A stretch of DNA of 5,172 bases from an uncultured Clostridia bacterium. Lineage in GTDB: Bacteria > Bacillota > Clostridia > Christensenellales > Pumilibacteraceae. The position numbers and the translations under genes are program-made. The notes beneath the pieces are model-generated. The model was not told where the DNA came from, did not search any database, and saw only the letters and a list, made by a program, of their open reading frames with translations. The DNA is taken from contig CANQUR010000109.1 of assembly GCA_947627075.1 (NCBI GenBank), positions 1 to 5,172 of the forward strand, written 5' to 3'. Shown here one piece after another: positions 1-5,172 of the stretch (the stretch's first letter is position 1; every line of letters starts with the position of its first letter).

Positions 1-560
1 ACGAGCGCGGTTATGAACAAATACCCGTCGTCCGTATATTTGATGTCCAAAGTTTTTTCGTCGCGAGCGGAAGGTATAGCCGTGGATACGAGTTCTTCTC
101 CGTTATAGCCGACCGCGATCGCTACGGGCGAGGAGTCCCTTTCGAGCGCGAGCGCAAAACCGCCTTCATACAGCGTTACTTTTACGAGCGTGCCGATATA
201 AGTATAGAATCCGAGCGTTTTGCCGTTTTTGTCCGTTTTGCAAAGGAAAGCGCCTGCGCGATCGAAGTCCAGATCGGTTGACGTCGTGTTGCCGAATATG
301 TATATTATACCGTCGTTATGAAATACGTCCACTATCTGTTCATCTCCGCTTCCGCCGAAGGTCTGATAGAATAGGAGTGAAGGATCCAAGCTTATTTCCG
401 CTTCACGTATCCGTTGATGTTGAGGAACTGTCGGTTGCGTGTTCGGCGTGCCCGAGGCGCTCGTCGCCGTCGGCATATAAAAGAACAGTCCGCCCGCAAG
501 GGCGATTACAATTACCAAAAGAGCGGTAATGATGCGAAGTTGCGATCTTGTTTCGTTCAT
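1..560 (-). CDS. Membrane-anchored extracytoplasmic protein with beta-propeller-like repeat (partial, C-terminus off the left edge)
   Basis: An open frame of 186 codons without a stop runs leftward from the ATG at 560-558 to the window edge, so only the N-terminus is seen. The start is supported by GAGGTG five bases upstream. Residues 1-9 are polar with Arg5 and Arg9; residues 10-28 form one hydrophobic helix (signal anchor or uncleaved signal peptide). A Ser/Thr/Pro/Gln-rich linker follows (about 31-49). From about residue 64 the chain shows FYQTFGGSGDEQIVDVF, then IIYIFGNTTSTDLDF and an AFLCKTDKNGK stretch. This pattern (FGGSGDD, then a G.T.S.D.DF turn, then a strand with DxNGK) resembles one blade of the propeller-like repeats found in secreted proteins of anaerobes. 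There is no lipobox Cys. The family assignment is by pattern memory, and the function is unknown. It is transcribed away from the lipoprotein pair and shares their upstream region. Confidence 0.8.
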   Translation of the reverse strand, partial: MNETRSQLRIITALLVIVIALAGGLFFYMPTATSASGTPNTQPTVPQHQRIREAEISLDPSLLFYQTFGGSGDEQIVDVFHNDGIIYIFGNTTSTDLDFDRAGAFLCKTDKNGKTLGFYTYIGTLVKVTLYEGGFALALERDSSPVAIAVGYNGEELVSTAIPSARDEKTLDIKYTDDGYLFITAL

Positions 561-565
561 GATTT

Positions 566-571
566 CACCTC
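566..571 (-). promoter_or_regulatory. Ribosome binding site of the minus-strand gene
   Basis: Read on the minus strand this is GAGGTG, ending five bases before the ATG at 560-558. It is what fixes the start of the left-hand gene. I could not find a convincing -35/-10 pair for this gene further upstream on the minus strand. Confidence 0.6.
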
Positions 572-645
572 GACTGCTATTGTACAAAAAAGCGGACCGC
601 GTATTCGGAAACATATGGTCGCTTTTTGACTTATAATGCTATTTC

Positions 646-670
646 CTTATGGCCTCTCTACGCTTATGGC
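646..670. repeat. Direct repeat of CTTATGGC in the divergent intergenic region
   Basis: CTTATGGC occurs at 646-653 and again at 663-670, 17 bases apart start to start. The pair lies between the two divergently transcribed genes and about 55-80 bases upstream of the -35 of the rightward promoter. It could be a tandem operator for a regulator, or chance. The repeat itself is certain; a role is inference. Confidence 0.4.
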
Positions 671-725
671 AAAATATGCGTATAAGTATGTTCATATTTT
701 CAAATGATTTTTATACAGAGAATAC

Positions 726-754
726 TTGACAAATAGGCGAAAATGTATTATCAT
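726..754 (+). promoter_or_regulatory. Sigma-A-type promoter of the lipoprotein pair
   Basis: A perfect TTGACA -35 box at 726-731 is followed after 17 bases by TATCAT at 749-754 (5 of 6 matches to TATAAT). A perfect TATAAT also sits at 754-759 but would be 22 bases from the -35, so the nearer box is preferred. Transcription would begin near 761 and leave a leader of about 65-70 bases before the first lipoprotein start. Confidence 0.7.
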
Positions 755-765
755 ATAATATATAC

Positions 766-804
766 GCTACGGACGATCGCGAGGCGCTTGAGGTCTATCG
801 TAGC
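766..804 (+). promoter_or_regulatory. Possible hairpin in the 5' leader
   Basis: GCTACG at 766-771 is the exact reverse complement of CGTAGC at 799-804, enclosing 27 bases that offer only short further pairing. It sits just after the expected transcription start and 11 bases before the ribosome binding site. It could protect the 5' end or be a weak control element. It matches no riboswitch class I recognise. Confidence 0.25.
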
Positions 805-815
805 AAAATCTTGTC

Positions 816-822
816 AAGGAGA
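816..822 (+). promoter_or_regulatory. Ribosome binding site deciding the start of the first lipoprotein
   Basis: AAGGAGA ends six bases before the ATG at 829. It decides between that ATG and an in-frame TTG at 811: the TTG lies upstream of this site and has no ribosome binding site of its own. Confidence 0.85.
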
Positions 823-828
823 TATATC

Positions 829-1860
829 ATGAAAAAATCGAAACAACTCATGCTTATGCTGTTGAGCTTGGCGCTTGTATTGAGCGTTTGTATGTCAGTT
901 TTTGTCGCTTGCGACAATAAAGGTAAAACCGAATATACGGTATCGGTAAGTGAATGCGATCAGTCGAAGGGCACTGTCGTTTTTGATAAAGAGAAGGTAG
1001 CAGGCGGTGGCGAAGTGACCATGACCGTTACTTCCAAGCCCGGCTATGAGATAATGAAGCTTTATGTAAATAACGCCGATATTACCGATCAATTTATCAA
1101 AGCGAACAATATGACGACTACCAAGGATTATACGCACGGCTCGTATAAATTCACGGTCAATAAGGATACCGCGGTACGCGCTTTGTTCCAAACGGAAGGC
1201 ACAAATTCCAATACCGACTACATTTACGACCTCAATTGCGAATATGACAATAATAAATGCTACGTCAATATCACGCCCGATAGGTCGAAATTCGCAAATA
1301 ACGAAAGCGTTACCTTGTCGATCGAACTCAACAACGATTTCAAGCTTGTTTCTTTGCTTGTAAATAACGAGGAGCATGTCGGCGACGTTTCGGGAAGCAA
1401 TTTAAAATATACATATACCTTTAATATCACACAAAATTCCACAATAAAGGTTGATGTTCAATTCGATACTACGGTAATCACCAATTTTCCGTATGATGTG
1501 ACCGAGGACGCATTCCAAATGGCTATAAACAGCGCGGATATCGTGCTTTGCGATTTCTGGGCAACCGATTGCAAACCCTGCTTAAATATTATGGGACCGA
1601 GTTTGAATCGACTTGCGGGCAAGGCTCCCATTGCCGACGTTAGGATAATAAAAGTCCAACTCAGATCTTTTCAGACGGATACATCTTCCAATGCTTACAA
1701 AATAAAGAACAGATACACTCAGGCTTTGAATAACGTAGGTAGTTTCCCGTTTGTGGTTCTCTTCAAAAACGGAGAGGCGGTAGATGTCTTCAACGGAGCT
1801 TTTCCGGATCAAAATACGCAAGACCAAAACGTATTAAACTTTATTGCAAAAAACAGATAA
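829..1860 (+). CDS. Lipoprotein with two InlB-like repeats and a C-terminal thioredoxin domain (DCKPC active site)
   Basis: A 343-residue protein predicted to sit on the outer face of the membrane. Residues 1-27 are a lipoprotein signal peptide (KKSK, a hydrophobic core, then FVAC) with lipid-modified Cys28; Phe at -3 is slightly off consensus. Residues about 36-120 and 131-212 are two beta-rich repeats of the divergent InlB B-repeat type, with the typical strand, 'GTV', 'GYEI..L.VN' and closing '..V.A.F' pattern. Residues about 214-343 are a thioredoxin fold: CDFWATDCKPC with redox cysteines Cys248 and Cys251, and the cis-Pro loop at SFP (Pro307) followed by VVLFKNGE. The Trp that normally precedes the first cysteine is Asp247 and the Gly after it is Lys249, so the redox potential and partner probably differ from ordinary thioredoxin. 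Cys137 and Cys144 form an extra pair in repeat 2. It is the upstream gene of a pair and is a close paralogue of the C-terminal half of its neighbour. Thiol-disulfide exchange is inferred from the fold; direction and substrate are unknown. Confidence 0.9.
   Translation: MKKSKQLMLMLLSLALVLSVCMSVFVACDNKGKTEYTVSVSECDQSKGTVVFDKEKVAGGGEVTMTVTSKPGYEIMKLYVNNADITDQFIKANNMTTTKDYTHGSYKFTVNKDTAVRALFQTEGTNSNTDYIYDLNCEYDNNKCYVNITPDRSKFANNESVTLSIELNNDFKLVSLLVNNEEHVGDVSGSNLKYTYTFNITQNSTIKVDVQFDTTVITNFPYDVTEDAFQMAINSADIVLCDFWATDCKPCLNIMGPSLNRLAGKAPIADVRIIKVQLRSFQTDTSSNAYKIKNRYTQALNNVGSFPFVVLFKNGEAVDVFNGAFPDQNTQDQNVLNFIAKNR
934..1860 (+). repeat. Duplicated module, copy 1 (InlB x2 - Trx)
   Basis: The mature part of the first lipoprotein (from residue 36) aligns end to end with the C-terminal half of the second. 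Shared marks are an insertion in the first beta repeat (QF...N.M...DY..G), the VRIIKVQL strand of the Trx domain, GPSL.RLA after the active site, and the ending QDQ.V..F..KNR. Confidence 0.75.
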
Positions 1861-1874
1861 TTATTTAACTCCGA

Positions 1875-1912
1875 TTTTTGCGCCCACCCGAAAAAGGTGG
1901 GCTTTGCAAAAA
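1875..1912 (+). promoter_or_regulatory. Intercistronic hairpin between the two lipoprotein genes
   Basis: GCCCACC (1882-1888) pairs with GGTGGGC (1896-1902) around a seven-base loop. The stem extends through TTTTTGC (1875-1881) with GCAAAAA (1906-1912) past a three-base TTT bulge, giving 14 pairs. Only three T residues directly follow the GC-rich stem, so it is a poor intrinsic terminator as it stands. The downstream gene begins 24 bases later with its own GGAGG. A leaky terminator, or an RNA processing or stability element that sets unequal amounts of the two proteins, are the likely roles. Confidence 0.55.
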
Positions 1913-1936
1913 TAGGGATATTTCGGAGGACAAAAT

Positions 1937-3820
1937 ATGAAAGCAAAAAGACTTAAGATATTTCTTGCCTTATGCTTGACGCTTTGCCTTGTTGCCGCAA
2001 TAGCCGTAGGCTGTGATAACGGTGGCAATGATGATACGACGATATATACCATAAAGATAGAGTCGTACAACAGACAAAACGGAACGGTGAAGCTCAATAA
2101 AGCGGACGGCAAATACGAGGAAGGCGAAAATGCCGTTATAACCTTCGAGCCCGCCGAGGAGTTCGAACTTTCCAAATTTACCTTAAACGGCGAAGATAAG
2201 CTCGGCGAGGTAAAGGACGGCTCGTATACGTTTACGGTAAGCGGCGACGCGTCTATCGTCGTAGATTTCAAAAAGTCGGTCGTTAATCCCGAAACATATG
2301 TGCTCAATATCACAAAGGATGTGGGTAAAAACGGCAAAATAGAACTTTCCGTAACTGATAGGGATAAGTTTGCCGTCGGCGAACAGATCGTAGTCGCCAT
2401 CACGCCCGACAGAGGCTATGAGATCGAAACATTTTTCGTTGACGATGTCGACTGTACGAGCGTTGCGCTCAAGGACGGGCAATATTCATTCAAGATTTCA
2501 GCCGATACCGTTTTGAAGGCGACGTTTGTGCCGGACGATCTTACCGAGATCGCCGACATATCGGCAAAGAGATTCGATTGGATAATTGCAAATAACGACT
2601 ACGTACTTGTGGATTTTTGGGCGCCATGGTGTGGTCCTTGCGTGCAAATGAAAGGATATATAGCGCAGTTTGTCGAGTCCGATCTCGGAATAAAGGTGGC
2701 GGAAGTCAATATCGGCAATAGAGCCGACGATCAAACTACCGAAAAAACTTTGTTTCTGAGATATGCGCAAAAGTACAAAAACCAAGGCAATACCATTCCA
2801 TGTGTGATCCTTTTCAAAAACGGTGTCGACGTGGGAGAAAAGCATTCAAGCTTATATCTTGATTTAGGTCAATTGATCGATTTTGTGCAACAATATACAG
2901 GCGAAGTTCATTCCGTAAATTTTGATTACGAACAAACTCAAGGCACGGTAACCGCTTCAAGGACAAAATTTTACGATTCACAGACCTTGAAGCTCGAAGT
3001 CATATCAAACGACGGCTTCGAAATAAAAAGCTTTATAGTAAACGATAACGACTTGACTCAGCAATTTTATTCGATAAACAAAATGGAATCCACCGGGGAC
3101 TATTCTCGGGGGATTTTTAATATGAAAGTCGGTAAAACAGATTACAATATCAAGGTGGAATTTCAAGAGCGCGGCTTATACGCTAAAAATTTCGCTTGGA
3201 CGCTCGATCTAAATTACAATAGATCCAAAGGCAGTGTTACTGTTTCCCCCGAAAAGGAAAAGTACGCAAGGGACGAATCGGTAACCTTGAAGATCATTCC
3301 GAATAATAACTATTCGGTAAAAGCTTTTACCGTAAACGGCGACGATCGTAAGACGGCTCTTAATGAGAATGAAAGCAGTTTTGTTTATTTGTTCGATATT
3401 TCGGCAAATACCACTATCGATGTCGATTTCGTATATGATTACAGCGTTATCGAGGATGTATCGGCAAGTAACTTCGACAAGGCTGTAAAAAGCGAAAAGT
3501 TTGTGCTCGTAGACTTTTGGGCAGCCGATTGCGGTCCGTGTGTAAATACGCTCGGACCGAGCTTGGAGAGGCTTGCCGAAAATAATAAGCTCGGAGAAGT
3601 CAGGATAATAAAGGTACAGCTCAAAGGTATCACCGATATTTCATCGCCCGAAGGTAAGTTGCGAAGTACATATCAAAACCTTACCGGGCTGTCCGGCAAG
3701 GGCTTACCGTTTGTGGCTCTGTTCAAAGACGGACGAGTGGTCGACGGCTTTTACGGCGCTCAGCAGTCGGCACAGTTGCAAGATCAAGCCGTGATCGATT
3801 TCGTAAACAAAAACAGATAA
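1937..3820 (+). CDS. Lipoprotein with two tandem (InlB-like repeat x2 - thioredoxin) units
   Basis: A 627-residue predicted surface lipoprotein. The ATG follows GGAGG (1925-1929) by seven bases. The signal peptide ends in AVGC with lipidated Cys26, then DNGGNDD. Domain order: beta repeats of the InlB-like type at about 37-112 and 121-198; thioredoxin domain A at about 203-321; beta repeats at about 325-411 and 421-499; thioredoxin domain B at about 502-627. Domain A has the classical VDFWAPWCGPC (Cys232, Cys235; buried Asp226) and cis-Pro288 in TIPC, with an unusual Cys289 right after it. Domain B has VDFWAADCGPC (Cys532, Cys535), Asp531 replacing Trp, and cis-Pro591 in GLPF. The second half is the close paralogue of the upstream lipoprotein, and the protein looks like an internal duplication of a 300-residue unit. 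The 76-base gap with no clear promoter suggests co-transcription with the gene before it; an intrinsic terminator follows. A double-headed extracytoplasmic thiol-disulfide protein is the best reading. No electron donor such as CcdA is in view. Confidence 0.9.
   Translation: MKAKRLKIFLALCLTLCLVAAIAVGCDNGGNDDTTIYTIKIESYNRQNGTVKLNKADGKYEEGENAVITFEPAEEFELSKFTLNGEDKLGEVKDGSYTFTVSGDASIVVDFKKSVVNPETYVLNITKDVGKNGKIELSVTDRDKFAVGEQIVVAITPDRGYEIETFFVDDVDCTSVALKDGQYSFKISADTVLKATFVPDDLTEIADISAKRFDWIIANNDYVLVDFWAPWCGPCVQMKGYIAQFVESDLGIKVAEVNIGNRADDQTTEKTLFLRYAQKYKNQGNTIPCVILFKNGVDVGEKHSSLYLDLGQLIDFVQQYTGEVHSVNFDYEQTQGTVTASRTKFYDSQTLKLEVISNDGFEIKSFIVNDNDLTQQFYSINKMESTGDYSRGIFNMKVGKTDYNIKVEFQERGLYAKNFAWTLDLNYNRSKGSVTVSPEKEKYARDESVTLKIIPNNNYSVKAFTVNGDDRKTALNENESSFVYLFDISANTTIDVDFVYDYSVIEDVSASNFDKAVKSEKFVLVDFWAADCGPCVNTLGPSLERLAENNKLGEVRIIKVQLKGITDISSPEGKLRSTYQNLTGLSGKGLPFVALFKDGRVVDGFYGAQQSAQLQDQAVIDFVNKNR
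2903..3820 (+). repeat. Duplicated module, copy 2 (InlB x2 - Trx B)
   Basis: Residues 323-627 of the second lipoprotein match residues 36-343 of the first over their whole length and in the same domain order. They also match, more distantly, residues 37-321 of the same chain. The closer similarity to the neighbouring gene shows this unit was exchanged or duplicated between the two genes after the internal doubling, or that the doubling arose by fusion. Confidence 0.7.
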
Positions 3821-3847
3821 AAGATAATAGATAGAAATTTTTATTAC

Positions 3848-3890
3848 AAAGGGCAGAGTGGGAATTAACTCGCCCTTTATCAAATTTTTT
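3848..3890 (+). terminator. Intrinsic terminator of the lipoprotein operon
   Basis: AAAGGGC (3848-3854), one unpaired A, and GAGT pair with ACTC (3868-3871) and GCCCTTT (3872-3878) around an eight-base loop. A T-rich tail ending in six T residues (3885-3890) follows. It lies 27 bases after the stop codon of the second lipoprotein and separates this operon from the ABC transporter gene. Confidence 0.85.
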
Positions 3891-3925
3891 CGGCATAATG
3901 ACTTATCTTTGTCACATAAAAATTA

Positions 3926-3931
3926 TATAAT
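3926..3931 (+). promoter_or_regulatory. Possible -10 box of the ABC transporter gene
   Basis: A perfect TATAAT lies in the AT-rich gap after the terminator. The hexamer 17 bases upstream (TTATCT, 3903-3908) matches TTGACA at only three positions, and TTGTCA at 3909-3914 is too close. The gene needs a promoter after the terminator, and this is the best candidate. An imperfect palindrome (TTAC, six bases, GTAA at 3937-3950) lies at the expected transcription start and could be an operator. Confidence 0.4.
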
Positions 3932-4001
3932 AAATGTTACTGCGGTGTAAAGAATTGCTTGGATAAGATTTGGCTTTCGGCATGGTGAAAGGAGAGATTG
4001 A

Positions 4002-5172
4002 ATGATAAAAAAACTTGCCAAATGTATAAGAGAATATAAGGCGCCGTCCATAATTACGCTTTTGCTTATTGTGGGCGAGGCGGTGATAGAAACATTTATA
4101 CCGTTTATTTCGGCGTATCTTATCAATTCGATAAGCGCAGGCGCCGACGTAAATACCATACTTACAATAGGCGCTATACTTATAGCCTTGGCGTTCGCTT
4201 CGCTTGCGTGCGGAGGTTTTGCCGCCGTGACTTGTTCAAAGGCGGCTGCGGGCTTTGCAAAGAATCTTCGTCACGACATTTTCTCGAAAATACTTACTTT
4301 CAATTTTATCAATATAGATAAATTTTCGTCCTCATCGCTCGTTACGCGTATGACGACCGACGTCGGTAACGTGCAGATGTCTTATATGATGATAATTCGT
4401 ACCGCCATTCGCGCGCCGCTAATGCTCATATTCTCCACGATAATGGCGGCGACAATGGGCGGCATATTGGCTTTGGCATTTGTGGTAGTCATACCCATTT
4501 TGGGGCTCGGCTTGTTCTTTATAGGCAAAAAGGCGATGCCCGCATTCCGTCGCGTGTTCAAAAAGTACGATCGACTCAACGAGTCAATCGAGGAAAACGT
4601 GCGAGGTATGCGCGTGGTCAAGGGCTTTTCGCGTGAAGAATACGAAAAGCAAAAGTTCGGCGAGCGTGCCGAAAATATAAGGGGCGACTTTACAAAGGCG
4701 GAGCGTATCACGGCATTCAACACGCCGCTCATGAATTTCTGCCTTTATGTGGTCATGGTGGTAGTTTTGTTCGGCGGCTCTTATCTTGCGATAACAACAG
4801 TCGGCGACAAGGTGAATGTGGGGCAGATCTCCTCGCTCATAATGTACGGCGTGCAGATACTTATGTCGCTCATGATGCTTTCCATGATATATGTCATGAT
4901 CACAATGTCGGCGGAATCGGCAAAGCGTATTTGCGAGGTGCTCGACGAGGAGCCCGCGCTCAAAAAAGCCGAAAACCCAATCACCGAAGTAAAGGACGGA
5001 TCTATCGACCTCGACAACGTCAGTTTCAAATATTCCGAGACTGCCGAAAGATATTCGCTCGAAGATATAAACTTGCACATTAAGTCGGGCATGACGGTGG
5101 GCATTTTGGGCGGCACGGGCTCGAGCAAATCGACGCTTGTCCAGCTCATTCCGCGTCTGTACGATACTACAG
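4002..5172 (+). CDS. ABC exporter half-transporter: membrane domain fused to ATPase domain (partial, C-terminus off the right edge)
   Basis: The first 390 residues of a multidrug/lipid-type (type IV) ABC exporter half-transporter, roughly two thirds of the usual 570-620 residues. The ATG follows AAAGGAGA (3988-3995) at normal spacing. Six membrane segments can be placed at about 16-42, 53-79, 133-155, 157-176, 243-265 and 275-302. The coupling region ENVRGMRVVKGFSREE (198-213) is diagnostic of this family. The ATPase domain begins at about 333 (SIDLDNVSFKY, with A-loop Tyr344). Walker A is GGTGSSKST (370-378, Lys376), with Ser in place of the second Gly of the common GSGKS form, a variant I recall from YheI/YfiB-like Firmicute exporters. 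The Q-loop, signature and Walker B lie beyond the edge, so catalytic competence cannot be judged. Such proteins usually pair with a second half-transporter encoded next to them; if so it would be downstream. The substrate cannot be read from sequence. Confidence 0.93.
   Translation, partial: MIKKLAKCIREYKAPSIITLLLIVGEAVIETFIPFISAYLINSISAGADVNTILTIGAILIALAFASLACGGFAAVTCSKAAAGFAKNLRHDIFSKILTFNFINIDKFSSSSLVTRMTTDVGNVQMSYMMIIRTAIRAPLMLIFSTIMAATMGGILALAFVVVIPILGLGLFFIGKKAMPAFRRVFKKYDRLNESIEENVRGMRVVKGFSREEYEKQKFGERAENIRGDFTKAERITAFNTPLMNFCLYVVMVVVLFGGSYLAITTVGDKVNVGQISSLIMYGVQILMSLMMLSMIYVMITMSAESAKRICEVLDEEPALKKAENPITEVKDGSIDLDNVSFKYSETAERYSLEDINLHIKSGMTVGILGGTGSSKSTLVQLIPRLYDTT

Noticed and set aside
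278..629. Overlapping plus-strand open frames of 71-83 codons
   Set aside because: They lie opposite or across the start of the continuous minus-strand gene, are Arg/Ser/Cys-rich and low in plausible domains, and have no good ribosome binding sites.
754..759. Perfect TATAAT as the -10 box of the lipoprotein promoter
   Set aside because: It is 22 bases from the TTGACA; TATCAT at 749-754 has the ideal 17-base spacing.
811..828. In-frame TTG at 811 as start of the first lipoprotein
   Set aside because: The ribosome binding site AAGGAGA lies inside this extension, and the ATG at 829 gives a clean lipoprotein signal peptide starting MKKSK.
1875..1912. Riboswitch or strong terminator between the lipoprotein genes
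   Set aside because: It is a single hairpin without the conserved core of any riboswitch I know, and it lacks a T tract long enough for strong termination.
1861..2403. 180-codon minus-strand open frame
   Set aside because: It is antisense to the second lipoprotein; its Ser/Thr/Pro-rich composition is that expected from reading the complement of that gene, and the plus-strand protein has clear domains.
3982..4005. Seven-codon leader peptide before the ABC exporter
   Set aside because: It has no ribosome binding site and its codons are largely the exporter's own Shine-Dalgarno region, so it is not listed as a gene.
4584..5149. Minus-strand open frames of 120-165 codons over the right end
   Set aside because: They are antisense to the ABC exporter, whose reading frame is diagnostic; the His/Tyr/Ser-rich products match no family.

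Overview
The window looks like a chromosomal segment from an uncultured, probably Gram-positive anaerobe of the Clostridia type. This is inference. It rests on strong GGAGG-type ribosome binding sites, lipoprotein signal peptides followed at once by Asp-Asn, Listeria InlB-like surface repeats, frequent ATA (Ile) codons, and an ABC half-exporter whose Walker A has the GSSKS form I associate with Firmicute exporters. No RNA gene, CRISPR array, insertion sequence or origin is visible.

Layout: (1) Bases 1-560, minus strand: the N-terminal 186 codons of a membrane-anchored extracytoplasmic protein that runs off the left edge. It contains a beta-propeller-like 'FGGSGDE ... G.T.S.D.DF' repeat. (2) Bases 561-828: a divergent intergenic region with a good sigma-A-type promoter facing right, a short direct repeat, and a possible hairpin in the leader. 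(3) Bases 829-1860 and 1937-3820: two tandem paralogous lipoproteins that are the core of the window. The first is signal peptide - two InlB-like beta repeats - thioredoxin fold. The second repeats that unit twice in one chain (InlB x2 - Trx - InlB x2 - Trx). A hairpin lies in the 76-base gap between them and a strong intrinsic terminator follows the second. (4) Bases 3891-4001: a short gap with a possible promoter. (5) Bases 4002-5172: the first 390 codons of an ABC exporter half-transporter, cut by the right edge just after Walker A.

How the genes may work together: the two lipoproteins are very likely one transcription unit. They would place three thioredoxin domains on the outer face of the membrane, each held off by a pair of beta repeats. 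One domain keeps the classical WCGPC active site; the other two have Asp in place of the Trp (DCGPC and DCKPC). This suggests a small surface thiol-disulfide system with divided roles. Partner and substrate are not visible here. The ABC exporter is separated from it by the terminator and is probably an independent operon.
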